From positions 1,364,001 to 1,428,000 of the forward strand of contig VLJF02000033.1 of assembly GCA_008360975.2 (NCBI GenBank): a stretch of 64,000 nt of DNA. The letters are read 5' to 3'. The translations under genes and the position numbers were made by a program. Of the stretch, positions 9,758 through 24,599 are shown piece by piece. This stretch comes from Lichenostomus cassidix (Eukaryota > Chordata > Aves > Passeriformes > Meliphagidae). The stretch's first letter is position 1; each line of letters begins with the position of its first letter. The notes under the pieces are model-generated. The model made no database searches. It was not told the origin of the DNA and worked only from the letters and a program-made list of their open reading frames with translations.

Positions 9758-11030
9758 AGTGCCCCCCAGCGTGTCCATCTCGCTGGTGCCCTCGAGCTCC
9801 CAGCCCGAGCCCGGCCGCCTGCTGTGCTCCGTGATGGATTTCTACCCTGCACAGGTGCAGGTGAGGTGGTTCCAGGGCCAGCAGGAGCTCTCGGAGCAAG
9901 TGATGACCACCGACCTGCTCCCCAACGGGGACTGGACCTACCAGCTGCTGGTGCTGCTGGAAACGCCCCCCGGCGCGGGGTCACCTACACCTGCCAGGTG
10001 GAGCACGTCAGCCTGGAGCAGCCCCTGAGGCGGCACTGGGGTACGGCCAGAGCCCACAGCGCCGGGGGGAGCGGGGGAGGCACTGGGGGGGCTGGCAGGG
10101 GGATTGGGCTGTGCTGGGGGGAACTGGGAGGGAGGTGGAGAGAGGCTGGCTTCTACTGGGAGAGGGGCTTGGGGGTGTGGGAGGGATGGGAAGGGGTTGG
10201 AAGGATGTTGGGGAGGGTGGGATGAGGTTCTGGGGGTGCTGGTGGGCACTGGGAGGGAGTTTGGGGGTGCTGGGGGGAACTGGGAGGAGTTTGGGGGTGC
10301 TGGTGGGCACTGGGAGGGAGTTGGAGTGAGGCTGGAGGGGCTTGAAGGAGATTGGGGATGGAAAAGCAAAGGTTGGAATGAGGTTGGTTGTGCTGGGAAG
10401 AGACTGGGAGGGACCTTGGTGAGTCCTGGTGGGGCTGGGAAGGGACTGGGAGAGGGTTTGGGGGTCCTGGGGCGGTGGGGGCAACTGGGAGGGGTTGTGG
10501 GGTGCTGAGAGGGACGGGAGGGGCTTTGGTGTGTCCTGGGGAGGCTGGGAATGGATCGGGAGGAGGTTTCAGGGGCTCCTGGGTGGGCTGGGGGCGACTG
10601 GGAGGGTGCTTGGAGGGGCTTGGGGTGTCAGTGAGAGGTTTTTGGGGTCCTGAGCCCTGCTGACCCCCCAGAGATGCCGCCGGACGCTGCCCGCAGCAAG
10701 ATGCTGACGGGGATCGGGGGCTTCGTGTTGGGCTTCGTCTTCCTGGCGCTGGGGCTCGGCTTCTACCTGCGCAAGAAGGTGAGGGGGGGTCCCGGGGGTC
10801 GTGTCCCCCCTGCCCCGGAGCGGCTGTGCTCCCCCCGGGGCCCCCCAGCCCGGTGTCACCCCCCTTTCTCTGCCCACAGAGCTCCTGAGCCGCCGCCGGC
10901 CGCAGCCCCTCCCCGTGGCCTCGGGCCCGGCCGGGACCCCCCGCTCTGTCCCCGCGCTGATTTTGGGGGGTCGTGTGTCCCCCCAGCCCTGCTGTCACTC
11001 TGACCCCGCCCGGCTGCTCCCAGTGCTCCC

Positions 11031-11036
11031 AGTAAA
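11031..11036 (+). terminator. IIB-A polyadenylation signal AGTAAA
   Basis: Variant AGTAAA where copies B, C, D and F have AATAAA; followed by a GTTGGCTCCGGTCGCG downstream region shared by all copies. Confidence 0.6.
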
Positions 11037-11356
11037 GCTTCCCAGTTGGCTCCGGTCGCGTTTCTTGGGGAGCACTCGGGAGGGACTTGGGGGGACCCCG
11101 CGGTGGGGCTGTGATTGGGGGGCAGACCTGACCCCGGGATGGATCGGGAATGGGGACCCCCGTGTGTCCCCAAGTGTCACCCCGCTCTGGGGGCCTTGGG
11201 AGGCAGCTGAACCCCGACACGGCACACAGCGAACCCCAAAAAAGGCGCTGAGACCCCGCTGAGCCCCCCCGAACCTCCAAACCCCATAGAAAAACAGCCC
11301 CGAAAAATAGCCCCGCGAAAATGAGCCAATGGGAGAAGGCGCTGAGCGATTCTGAT

Positions 11357-11398
11357 CCAATCCGAGCTCGCGGCGCTGATGACTCTCCAGTTCCCAGG
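11357..11398 (-). promoter_or_regulatory. X1-X2-Y module, ZNF-2 5' flank
   Basis: Minus strand CCTGGGAACT, GAGTCATC, GGATTGG in the 42-base frame, about 460 bases upstream of the ZNF-2 exon 1 donor (11858). A second CCAAT box lies at about 11326. It points away from ZNF-2. Confidence 0.55.
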
Positions 11399-12561
11399 CA
11401 GACCCGCAGCGCCCAGCGCTCCCCACCCCACCCCCCCCTGCGCCCCCCCCTCGCCCCCAGCGCTTCCCGCCAGCCCAATTTGGGGAGGGGGCGCGTGGGG
11501 GGCGCCCAGGCCTGGCCCGGAGCCCAGCGCTGCCCCAGCCCGACCTGCCCCGGCTCCTCCCGCGGCATGCGACGGCGTGGGGAAAAGGGGGGGAAAGGGT
11601 GGGCGCTGGGCTTGGCGGGAGGAGGAGAAGGGATGGAGGAGGAGGAGGAGGGATGAGGAAGGAGCGCGAGAAAGGCCGGAGATCCGAGCGGGAGGAGGCG
11701 GGAGGAGGAAGGAGGAGGAGCCGCGGGAGGAGGAAGGAGGAAAGAGGAAGAGGAGGAGCAGGAAGAGGTTGGAGAGAGGAAGAGGAGGAGCAGCAGAAGC
11801 AGCGCGGAGCTCTTTGTCTGTCGCGGCCCCGGGAGCATCGGCGCCCCGCACGGCGCAGGTGAGGGGGAGGAGGAAGTCGCCCCAAATGTCTCGGGGGTCC
11901 CCGAGCGGCGTTTTTCTGGGCGGGTGTTTGGAGCTCGCAGCTTGCGGGATTGAGCCCCAAATCTCGTTCAGGGTCGCTGGGAGGGTTTGATTGTGCGGGG
12001 GGAACGTTTGGATGTGGCGGAAGGGCAAAGCTGAGGCGCCAGTGGGGCTTTGGGGGATATTTTGGGGGATATTTTGGGGGCTGCAGGTGGGCACGGCCCG
12101 GTGTCGGGGTGGGAGGGGGACATGGGGCATGGGGTCCGGCCGGGAGAGCGGTGGAGGGAAAGGGCGGGAGCCCCGGAGTGGGGTGAGCGGAGAGGGGCGA
12201 TGGCGGAGCTGGGGGAGCCCCGGCAGGCTGGAGAGGGGGGAGCGTGGCTAAGGGGGAAGCCTGGGATCCCTGGAAGCGCGGAGCAGAGAATGAGGGGAGA
12301 AGGGACCCCTGGGACCCCCAAAGCCCCCGGATCATCCCTAAGCGGGACCCTGGAAAATAGGGAAGCCCGGGAGCCACGGGAGCCCCGTGAGTGCAGGGAA
12401 GGGAGAGCCTGAGGAGGCCAAAGTGCAAAGAGCAGAGAGGGGGAAATGCTGTGAGGGTTTTGAGGTGAATGGTGGTGGTTTGGGGTTTTTATGGCCACAA
12501 ACCCCTGGGAGAGTTGCAGAGCTGGAGCTGGGCAGGAGGAACCCCCAGGGCAAGGCGCTGA

Positions 12562-13270
<709 letters not shown>

Positions 13271-13282
13271 AGGAAGGCCTTC

Positions 13283-13925
13283 TGAGTTAGGGTAAAATAG
13301 AAATTATTAATTTAAAAGAGCTGGAAGTTCGATAATAATAACTTTTGAACTGATTTAGAAGGCCAGAGATTGGATAATGATTTACTAAGATTTTCCTGCT
13401 GGAGGCAATTTGTGATTCGCTTAATGATTTTGTGCCTACCTAGTATCGGGGAGGATAGAGAGAAGAGAGCCAAATAACTGAGAAAAACCACTGAGTGTAA
13501 CTGAGCATCCCACCCTTGGACCCTGAACCGGTACAGGTGGGTTCTCAGGCTTGGACTTGGACCAAGAACCAAGGGAGCATGCGCAAGGGAGCAAGGTGAA
13601 GAGTTCATTTTGAGGAAGACTATTGATTACCTCATCATTAACCATTTGGGACCCTTGCCCACAATTAATCTGAGACACTGCGCTTGCGTGAGCATATTTA
13701 GGTGAACTTTGAACTCATTATAATATGAAGCGGGGATAGGTAATTAATATGTATAGGGGCTTTGTCTAACTTTATGCATAAGTAACCTGTAACCTGATGT
13801 AAACCTCCTGAAGTGCTGCTGAGGTGTGCATGCCTTTGGAGGGGCTACCCCCCATGCACCCCAGCTGGAATAAACACATACCTACTTCATAACTATCTGA
13901 GTTGTGGAGTCAATTCCATGATTCA
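13283..13925 (+). mobile_element. Solo LTR-like element abutting ZNF-2
   Basis: About 643 bp beginning TGAGTTAGGG and ending GATTCA, with an AT-rich TATA-like stretch (CATTATAATATG, about 13715) and AATAAA at 13869-13874 about 50 bases before the 3' end: the layout of a retroviral LTR, U3-R-U5. No internal genes and no matching target-site duplication (one flank is ZNF sequence). An inverted copy is at 57277-57920 next to ZNF-8. Confidence 0.6.
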
Positions 13926-14098
13926 ATACAGACTGCTGCTCAGCCAAGCTCCTGCTCCATTCCTGAACTTCCACAAGCAGAACAAACACTTCCCAGAGCC
14001 ACGAATACCGAATGTCACACAAACTAGGGGTGCATGTTAAGGGACACAGGCAGTGGGCGGATCGGGAAGTCTGTACCTTCCAAGTACCTCAGCCAGAG
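13926..14098. other. Short conserved spacer between LTR-like elements
   Basis: Starts ATACAGACTGCTGCTCAGCC. The same sequence, reversed, occurs at 18370-18535, 26440-26605, 38465-38635 and 57105-57276. No gene seen. Confidence 0.5.
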
Positions 14099-14671
14099 TG
14101 TTGGAAAATATACCAGTTTAAATATTTCCTATAAATTTTGTCAAGGGGTTTGTTTGTTTGGTTTCTTACCCAGGGAAAAGGAATTTTAAGATTTTTTTCC
14201 AGGACATTTTTCTGCCCTGTGAGGTCTGATGAGCTCAACATAACTACAGACTAGGAGGAGCCCAAAAGACAAAAGGCCATCAGCAGCCATTAACGAACAT
14301 CAGCTCCAAACCTCACCCCTGGCTGTTTGGAGACACCTTGTCTGGCTAAAGAGAGATAAGAAGGAAAACCTAATTAGCATCAGAAGAGAAGCAATCTGGA
14401 TCCAATAGGAAACCATAGATTAGAAAATGAACAACATGGAACCAATTAAGACTGACCAAAATACCTTCTATGAGTTTAGAGTGTAAAAAATACCTAAAAA
14501 ATCTTCCAAAACTTATGTGCCATAGCACGATTCTCTCTACAAACCCGGGCTCTGGATGAGGTGATTCCCGTGGTACATCCTGGCCAGAACAACATCCTGC
14601 TCAGATAATAAAGTAACGCCGTGACTCTCTAACATTGAAAATCTTGTTGAAAGGTTTCTGTTTTTCCCGCA
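14099..14671 (+). mobile_element. Second LTR-like element
   Basis: About 573 bp from TGTTGGAAAATATACC to TTTTTCCCGCA with AATAAA at 14607-14612. Reversed copies lie at 25862-26431, 37886-38458 and 56527-57103. LTR identity is inferred from TG…CA ends and the polyadenylation signal only. Confidence 0.4.
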
Positions 14672-14689
14672 GGTACGGTGACAAGAGGG

Positions 14690-15945
14690 CAAAGGGACAA
14701 TGAAACGCAGCCGGGGAAACGAGCATAGAAAGGAGGCTGCGTTTTACAGCCCCATGGCAAATGCCCCACGGCCTCTCCCTCTGTCCATCCCTAAAGTCAC
14801 TTTCACACGACTCCTCTGTCTCCTGCGGGCACACAAACCTCTGGCCACGCGGATTTTCCCGCACACTGCCGCCGACAGCGCAGCCACCTCTGTGCTACCG
14901 ACAGCGAGCGGGACGAGCCAGCGCTGCTCCGGCACCGCCTCCTGCCGAGGCAGCAGCGGCAAGGAGACCGCGGGCAGCCGCTCCCTCAGCGGCCTCAGGC
15001 CAGCGGCAACACGGCGCCACAGCCAGGGAGGGAGGGAGGGAGGGAGACGGGAGAAGGAAGCCGCCACAGCCCCCCTGCCGCCCCCTGCATCCCCTCCATC
15101 CGCCCGCAGCGAGCCCCGAGCCCCGGCACAAGGCAGCGCGGCTCCCACCTGCGCTGGGACAGCCTCTCCGAGCTCCGCCACCGCCTCCCCGGGCTCCGCC
15201 CGCTGCCGCCGCTCCCGGGCCGCACACACGCTCCCACCATGGCGCCGCTGCTGCCCCACTAAAGCCCTGCCTGCCTGCCTGGGGGCGACACCGGCGCCGG
15301 GCTTGTCCCCGCTGCTGGCACCGAGCAGCAATTGCGCTAGGACAATTGCGAGTGACAGCACAGCCAGCCAAGGGCAGCGAGGCGCGGGCTCTGCACAGCG
15401 CACAGCCCAAGCCCCGCGCTCTCAGTGCCCCCCGGGCTGGCCGAGGCCAAAGCCGCACATGAGGAACAGCCCTGCAATGGGCCCGGGCCCAAGGCGCCAT
15501 TGCTCTGCAAACAGCGACCAAGTTCTCCCCACCTCCTGGCCCCGCCTCGGAGCGCAGCCCCCGGGGCAGCCCCACAGCCCCCACGGCAGCTCCCAGCCTC
15601 CGCCAGCCGCCCTGCAACGGCCCAGGGGGAGCAGGCCAAGGGACGCGGCTGCCGGCGCCCAGGGGACGCCAGGGACAGCGGGGGCACTTCACAAGCCTTT
15701 CCTGCAAAAGAGAAAACCATCAGCAAGGAAAAAGCAGCAGCAGCGCTGGCTCCAGAGCACAGGGCCACACGAGGCCATGGCACATTGCAGTGGGGTGACG
15801 CTGGCCCCATGCCAGGCACCCAGCAGAGCTGCTCTCTCACTGCCCTGCACAGCTGCCATGGGGAGAGAAAATTGAACCAAGGCTTCCTGAGCTGATAGAA
15901 GGACCTGGCTAAGAGATCCCTCATCCAACACCTTTGTGCACAAAA
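14690..15945 (-). other. GC-rich CpG-island-like block (inverted copy)
   Basis: Reverse complement of the blocks at 24600-25840, 36600-37850 and 55255-56490. In the sense direction it has a strong acceptor (TTTTCTCTTTTGCAG|GAAAGG), an internal CCCAGCGCAG|GTGGGAG donor-like site and many CpGs. Frames are open by composition but are not conserved as protein between copies, so no coding gene is called; an untranslated exon or promoter is possible. Confidence 0.45.
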
Positions 15946-15974
15946 CAGGCTGGAAATTGCATATGTGAATTGAA

Positions 15975-15980
15975 TTTATT
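15975..15980 (-). terminator. ZNF-3 polyadenylation signal
   Basis: AATAAA on the minus strand (TTTATT), about 210 bases after the ZNF-3 stop; the same tail follows ZNF-4, -5 and -7. Confidence 0.6.
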
Positions 15981-16189
15981 GCTAACAAACTCAGAAGAGG
16001 AGAAGTAGTAAAACTTGACCATTTAAAACACATTCCCCTCACCCGACGGGGATCACCTGGAACGGGGGTCACCAGGATTCTGCCCAACGGGGATCACTGG
16101 GGATCATCCACTGCAGATCTTCCCACTGGGGATGGAGTTGGAGCAGCAATGAAGCTCTTCCTGCACTTGGGACACTCGCAGGGCTTCCC

Positions 16190-17682
<1,493 letters not shown>

Positions 17683-18175
17683 GCGGGGCGCCGATGCTCC
17701 CGGGGCCGCGGCAGACAAAGAGCTGCGCGCGGCTTCTGCTGCTCCTCCTCTTCCTCTCTCCAACCTCTTCCTGCTCCTCCTCTTCCTCTCTCCAACCTCT
17801 TCCTGCTCCTCCTCTTCCTCTCTCCTCCTTCTCCTCCCGCGGCTCCTCCTCCTTCCTCCTCCCGCCTCCTCCTCCTCGGATCTGCGGCCTTTCTCCCGCT
17901 CCTTCCTCATCCCTCCTCCTCCTCCTCCATCCCTTCTCCTCCTCCCCCCAAGCCCAGCGCCCACCCTTTCCCCCCCTTTTCCTCACGCCGTCGCATGCCG
18001 CGGGAGGAGCCGGGATGGAGCCGGGGCAGGTCGGGCTGGGGCAGCGCTGGGCTCCGGGCCAGGCCTGGGCGCCCCCCACGCGCCCCCTCCCCAAATTGGG
18101 CTGGGGGGAAGCGCTGGGGGCGAGGGGGGGGCGCAGGTGGGGTTGGGGTGGGGAGCGCTGGGCGCTGCGGGTCTG

Positions 18176-18217
18176 CCTGGGAACTGGAGAGTCATCAGCG
18201 CCGCGAGCTCGGATTGG
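18176..18217 (+). promoter_or_regulatory. X1-X2-Y module, ZNF-3 5' flank
   Basis: CCTGGGAACT, GAGTCATC, GGATTGG in the 42-base frame, about 500 bases upstream of ZNF-3 exon 1 and pointing away from it. Directly after the Y box the sequence switches to the end of the GC-rich block (GAATGCCCGCAGGAGACAGG). Confidence 0.55.
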
Positions 18218-18790
18218 AGAATGCCCGCAGGAGACAGGAGAGTCGTGTAAAAGTGACTTTATGGATGGACAGAGGGAGAGGCCGTGGGGCATTTGCCATT
18301 GGTCTGTAAAACGCAGCCTCCTTTTCATGCTCGTTTCTCGGCCGCATCTCCCTGTCCCTTTGCCGTCTGTCTGAGGTACTTGGAAGGTACAGACTTCCCG
18401 ATCCGCCCACTGCCTGTGTCCCTTAACATGCACCCCTAGTTTGTGTGACATTCGGTATTCGTGGCTCTGGGAAGTGTTTGTTCTGCTTGTGGAAGTTCAG
18501 GAATGGAGCAGGAGCTTGGCTCAGCAGCAGTCTGTATCAATTAGTAACAATTCAAATTCACAAATTGGTTGTGGGACCTGATAGGAATTCTTAGGATTCC
18601 CATGCGCTGCTCCATGGTGTTGTAGGATTTGTTCTGGTGGCCGTTTTAATTTTTTAAAATATTTTTTGAGGTGCACCCTCCTGACCTTATTTAGCACTTT
18701 TGTGTAATTAAATCGTTCTATATTGGATTCCCAACTTATTTCCCTGAACTTTTGGTATCAAAAATCCCCAGAGGTTTATTACACTCTATA
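18218..18790. other. Fused fragment of GC-block end plus conserved spacer
   Basis: 18218-18340 equals the end of the GC-rich block; 18370-18790 equals the spacer found next to the LTR-like elements. The LTR-like element that normally lies between them is missing here. No gene seen. Confidence 0.55.
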
Positions 18791-20284
18791 AATCATCCAC
18801 AATGCTAGCACATGTTGGAGTGAGGAGAGAGATGACTTCCCCCAATTTTTTTAGTGAAGTTTTCCCAACATTTTCCCACTTGCTGTTGCTCTTTGCAGAT
18901 GAACCAATTTGTGCTGCTGTTGGGGTTTGACCCTGACTAAACACCAGCACCCCTGCTCTCTCCTGCTGCAGACGTGCCAGAGGAGGGGAAAGAACAAAAC
19001 TGTAAAAACACACACCAAATTCATGAGTTGAGGGAGATAGGGCACTGGTAGGAGGACCCACGGAAGAAAGGGCAGACAGGCTTTAAACTTAAAGTTGGAA
19101 AATGATTTAATTACTTAACAGAGTCGGAGGATATATGAGAGGTAAAAATAAGCTTTTCGTACACCATTTGTTCACTCACCACCTCCCTCTTAAAAATTCA
19201 TTTTCTATTCACCCCCCCCTTGCAACCCCCAGCTCGGGTAGGGGGCAGGGTGTGGGGTATTTTCTTAGTCCATAGAGCAAGTTCATAAATCTATTCATCA
19301 GCACAATTCTTCAACTACAAATATTGTTTATCTCTGCTTATCTCTCTTTCTCTCTAGACAGTTTTCTTGCTCTCACCCCTCCCTCTTAAGACGATGTTTT
19401 CAGCCCCCTTCCCTCTTTCCAAACCCACAGCACGGGCAGGCGGCAGGGTGAGGGGTTTGTTCTCTGCTCAGTCCATCAGGGAGAAGGGTCTTCTGCTTAG
19501 CCACGGGGTCCCTCCCACGAGAGACAGTCCTCTGGGAACTTCTTTGGCGTGGCTCTGATCTCACGAGCAACATCTCACCCGAATTCTGCTGCAACGTGAG
19601 TCCTCTTGTCCATAAGGTGCAGACTCTGCCGAGCCGAGGCCAGGCTGCTTCCATGCCAGGAGCAAGGCCTTTCTCTCCCTTGCAAGGCCTTTTGCAGTTT
19701 TAACTGTTTAGATGAGACTCTCTCTGCATCACAGCTTCCTCCAGGCATCCACCTGCTCCTCTGGCGTGGGCTGTGGGTGGATTTCTGCACCCCTGTGGAC
19801 TCCATGGGCTGCAGGGGAACCTCCTGCTCCCCCCACGGCCTTCAGCACGGCTAGCAGAGGGTTTTCAGCTGCGGCGACTGGAGCACCTCCTCCCCACCTT
19901 CTCCACTCACCTTGGTGTCTCCATGTTGTTCTCCCTTCATATGTTTTTACCCTTTCCTCCTCAAATTAAAAGCAGTGGGTTCCTACTTTTGTTTTGATTT
20001 TTTCTTAAATATGTATTCACAGAGGCAGAACTAGCACCTCTAATTGGCCCAAACCTGGCCAGCAGTATGTCCATCACCTTCAGAACCATCAGAGATTGAC
20101 TGCTGGATTTGATGTAAAAACTTCCAGAGCTTTCACTCAGGACACACAGGAGCCATCTTTGTGCCACTCCCAACCCCTTAGACACCTCCCCAGGCCTAGC
20201 ACAACAGGTTCTGAGGGGTCCAAATTTATCCTAGATGTCAAAAAATACTTTACTGATGTTCTGGGCCAATCAAAACCACCACAA
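18791..20284. other. Unique non-coding stretch upstream of IIB-B
   Basis: 18791-18910 is shared with 26870-26990. The rest appears once in the window: AT-rich DNA, pyrimidine runs and two similar passages (CTCACCCCTCCCTCTTAA… and CACCACCTCCCTCTTAAA…) that may be an old repeat. I find no class II exon 1 or exon 2, no leader exon and no X-Y module, so the 5' half of IIB-B is absent. Confidence 0.5.
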
Positions 20285-20672
20285 CTCCCCTCTGGCCCAG
20301 TCCCTTCCCAGTCCCTCCCAGTGCCACCCAGTCCCTCTAATCCCATTCCTAGTCCATTCCCAGTCCTCTACCATCACCCTCAGTGCCCTCCCAGTGCCCT
20401 CCAACCTACTCCCCTCTCTCCCAGTCCCTCTAATCCCTGCGAGTCACTTCCAGTGCCACCACAGTGTATTCCAGTCCCTATAATCCCAACCCCATTCCAT
20501 TCCCAGTCCATTCCCACACCTCCACCCTCTCTCCTAGTGCCCCCAAGTCCCTACCACTCGACACCAAGTCCTCCCCACTCCATTCCCAGTCCCTCCCAGT
20601 ACCACACCACCCCTCCCAGCTCTCTGCCAGCGCCCCCCCAGCTGATCCCAGTGTCTCCCCTCTCTCTCCCAG

Positions 20673-21773
20673 TGCCCCCCAGCGTGTCCATCTCGCTGGT
20701 GCCCTCGAGCTCCCAGCCTGAGCCCGGCCGCCTGCTGTGCTCCGTGATGGATTTCTACCCTGCGCAGGTGCAGGTGAGGTGGTTCCAGGGCCAGCAGGAG
20801 CTCTCGGAGCAAGTGATGACCACCGACCTGCTCCCCAACGGGGACTGGACCTACCAGCTGCTGGTGCTGCTGGAAACGCCCCCCCGGCGCGGGGTCACCT
20901 ACACCTGCCAGGTGGAGCACGTCAGCCTGGAGCAGCCCCTGAGGCGGCACTGGGGTACGGCCAGAGCCCACAGCGCCGGGGGGAGCGGGGGAGGCACTGG
21001 GGAGGCTGGCAGGGGGATTGGGCTGTGCTGGGGGGAACTGGGAGGGAGGTGGAGAAAGGCTGGTTTATACTGGGAGAGGGGCTTGGGGGTGTGGGAGGGC
21101 TGGGAAGGGGTTGGAAGGATGTTGGGGAGGGTGGCATGAGGTTCTGGGGGTGCTAGTGGGCACTGGGAGGGAGTTTGGGGGTGCTGGGGGGAACTGGGAG
21201 GGAGTTGGAGTGAGGCTGGAGGGGCTGGAAGGAGATTGGGGATGGAAAAGCAAAGGTTTGAATGAGGTTGGTTGTGCCGGGAAGAGACTGGGAGGGACCT
21301 TGGTGAGTCCTGGTGGGGCTGGGAACGGACTGGGAGAGGGTTTGGGGGTCCTGGGGCGGTGGGGGGCAACTGGGAGGGGTTGTGGGGTGCTGAGAGGGAC
21401 GGGAGGGGCTTTGGTGTGTCCTGGGGAGGCTGGGAATGGATCGGGAGGAGGTTTCAGGGGCTCCTGGGTGGGCTGGGGGCGACTGGGAGGGTGCTTGGAG
21501 GGGCTTGGGGTGTCGCTGAGAGGTTTTTGGGGGTCCTGAGCCCTGCTGACCCCCCAGAGATGCCGCCGGACGCTGCCCGCAGCAAGATGCTGACGGGGAT
21601 CGGGGGCTTCGTGTTGGGCTTCGTCTTCCTGGCGCTGGGGCTCGGCTTCTACCTGCGCAAGAAGGTGAGGGGGGGTCCCGGGGGTCGTGTCCCCCTGCCC
21701 CGGAGCGGCTGTGCTCCCCCCGGGGCCCCCCAGCCCGGTGTCACCCCCTTTTCTCTGCCCACAGAGCTCCTGA
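20673..21773 (+). pseudogene. IIB-B: 5'-truncated MHC class II beta gene (exons 3-5)
   Basis: Exon 3 (20673-20954, 282 bases, beta-2 immunoglobulin domain with both cysteines, L-L-C-S-V and Y-T-C-Q-V), exon 4 (21558-21664, connecting peptide and transmembrane segment G-I-G-G-F-V-L-G-F) and exon 5 (21765-21773, S-S-stop) are intact with good splice sites. Exons 1 and 2 are missing; sequence homologous to intron 2 begins only at about 20285. It cannot encode a peptide-binding chain alone but has no lesion in the remaining exons, which may reflect recent truncation or ongoing gene conversion. Confidence 0.8.
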
Positions 21774-21915
21774 GCCGCCGCCGGCCGCAGCCCCTCCCCG
21801 TGGCCTCGGGTCCGGCCGGGACCCCCCGCTCTGTCCCCGCGCTGATTTTGGGGGGTCGTGTGTCCCCCCAGCCCTGCTGTCACTCTGACCCCGCCCTGCT
21901 GCTCCCAGTGCTCCC

Positions 21916-21921
21916 AATAAA
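21916..21921 (+). terminator. IIB-B polyadenylation signal AATAAA
   Basis: AATAAA about 145 bases after the stop codon, with the same downstream region as other IIB copies. Confidence 0.6.
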
Positions 21922-22241
21922 GCTTCCCAGTTGGCTCCGGTCGCGTTTCTTGGGGGTCACTGGGGAGGGACTTGGGGGGACCCCGCGGTGGGGCTGTGAC
22001 TGGGGGGCAGACCTGACCCCGGGATGGATCGGGAATGGGGACCCCCGTGTGTCCCCAAGTGTCACCCCGCTCTGGGGGGCCTTGGGAGGCAGCTGAACCC
22101 CGACACGGCACACAGCGAACCCCAAAAAAGGCGCTGAGACCCCCTGAGCCCCCCAGAACCTCCAAACCCCATAGAAAAACAGCCCCGAAAAATAGCCCCG
22201 CGAAAATGAGCCAATGGGAGAAGGCGCTGAGCGATTCTGAT

Positions 22242-22283
22242 CCAATCCGAGCTCGCGGCGCTGATGACTCTCCAGTTCCCAGG
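22242..22283 (-). promoter_or_regulatory. X1-X2-Y module, ZNF-4 5' flank
   Basis: Same 42-base X1-X2-Y arrangement on the minus strand, between IIB-B and ZNF-4 exon 1 (donor after 22775, codons ACG-CCG-CAG). Confidence 0.55.
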
Positions 22284-23467
22284 CAGACCCGCAGCGCCCA
22301 GCGCTCCCCACCCCAACCCCACCTGCGCCCCCCCCTCGCCCCCAGCGCTTCCCGCCAGCCCAATTTGGGGAGGGGGCGCGTGGGGGGCACCCAGGCCTGG
22401 CCCGGAGCCCAGCGCTGCCCCAGCCCGACCTGCCCCGGCTCCATCCCGGCTCCTCCCGCGGCATGCGACGGCGTGGGGAAAAGGGGGGAAAGGGTGGGCG
22501 CTGGGCTTGGGGGGAGGGGGAGAAGGGATGGAGGAGGAGGAGGAGGGATGAGGAAGGAGCGAGAGAAAGGCCGGAGATCCGAGCAGGAGGAGGAAGGAGG
22601 AGGAGCCGCGGGAGGAGGAAGGAGGAAAGAGGAAGAGGCGGAACAGGAAGAGGTTGGAGAGAGGAAGAGGAGGAACAGGAAGAGGTTGGAGAGAGGAAGA
22701 GGAGGAGCAGCAGAAGCGGCGCGCAGCTCTTTGTGTGCCGCGGCCCCGGGAGCATCGGCGCCCCGCACGCCGCAGGTGAGGGGGAGGAGGAAGTCGCCCC
22801 AAATGTCTCGGGGGTCCCCGAGCGGCGTTTTTTCTGGGCGGGTGTTTGGAGCTCGCAGCTTCCGGGATTGAGCCCCAAATCTCGTTCAGGGTCGCTGGGA
22901 GGGTTTGATTGTGCGGGGGGAACGTTTGGATGTGGCGGAAGGGCAAAGCTGAGGCGGCAGTGGGGCTTTGGGGGATATTTTGGGGGCTGCAGGTGGGCAC
23001 GGCCCGGTGTCGGGGTGGGAGGGGGACATGGGGCATGGGGTCCGGCCGGGAGAGCGGTGGAGGGGAAGGGCGGGAGCCCCGGAATGGGGTGAGCGGAGAG
23101 GGGCGATGGCGGAGCTGGGGGAGCCCCGGCAGGCTGGAGAGGGGGGAGCGTGGCTAAGGGGGAAGCCTGGGATCCCTGGAAGCGCGGAGCAGAGAATGAG
23201 GGGAGAAGGGACCCCTGGGACCCCCAAAGCCCCCGGATCATCCCTAAGCGGGACCCTGGAAAATAGGGAAGCCCGGGAGGCACGGGAGCCCCATGAGTGC
23301 AGGGAAGGGAGAGCCTGAGGAGGCCAAAGTGCAAAGAACAGAGAGGGGGAAATGCTGTGAGGGTTTTGAGGTGAATGGTGGTGGTTTGGGGTTTTTATGG
23401 ACACAAACCCCTGGGAGGGTTGCAGAGCTGGAGCTGGGCAGGAGGAACCCCCAGGGCAAGGCGCTGA

Positions 23468-24341
<874 letters not shown>

Positions 24342-24551
24342 GGGAAGCCCTGCGAGTGTCCCGAGTGCAGGAAGAGCTTCATTGCTGCTCCAACTCCATC
24401 CCCAGTGGGAAGATCTGCAATGGATGATCCCCAGTGATCCCCGTTTGGCAGAATCCTGGTGACCCCCATTCCAGGTGATCCCCGTCAATTTGAGAAGAAG
24501 GTGTTTTAAATGGTCAAATTTTACTACTTCTCCTCTTCTGAGTTTGTTAGC

Positions 24552-24557
24552 AATAAA
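24552..24557 (+). terminator. ZNF-4 polyadenylation signal
   Basis: AATAAA in TTAGCAATAAATTC, about 210 bases after the ancestral stop. Confidence 0.55.
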
Positions 24558-24599
24558 TTCAATTCACATATCCAATTTCCAGCCTGTTTTGTGCACAAA

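Larger units (their letters stand above)
8291..10888 (+). pseudogene. IIB-A: MHC class II beta chain, frameshifted in exon 3
   Basis: Five exons: 8291-8375 leader, 8869-9138 beta-1, 9760-10040 beta-2, 10672-10778 connecting peptide/transmembrane, 10880-10888 tail (S-S-stop). All GT/AG sites and phases match the intact copies. Exon 3 is 281 rather than 282 bases: the C-run near 9966 has six C instead of seven. The frame therefore shifts before the second beta-2 cysteine and hits a stop near 10026. The beta-1 exon is open but odd: the N-glycosylation site N-G-T seen in copies C, D and F is K-G-T, and the usual K-W-A-x-x-x-N-S stretch reads K-V-A-K-S-A-N-S with no tryptophan. Either a recent pseudogene or a homopolymer base-call error; if the base is restored by resequencing the gene would be a full-length chain. 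Confidence 0.75.

Noticed and set aside
10153..11838. Long proline/serine-rich minus-strand frames across IIB intron 3 and 3' flank (similar at 21065, 32958, 43265, 51789)
   Set aside because: Intron 3 is a G-rich repeat whose complement reads P/S-rich; no start context, splice or domain support.
13283..14671. A complete endogenous retrovirus between the two LTR-like elements
   Set aside because: The two elements differ in sequence and only about 170 bases separate them; no gag, pol or env coding is visible.
14700..15875. Alanine/arginine-rich 390-residue frame in the GC-rich block
   Set aside because: Not kept in a consistent frame among the four copies (indels shift it), as expected for composition-driven open frames.
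20285..20670. Search for a hidden beta-1 exon upstream of IIB-B
   Set aside because: No C-x-F-I-N-G-T or C-R-H-N-Y type sequence and no leader between 18,200 and 20,670; the gene is truly 5'-truncated in this assembly.
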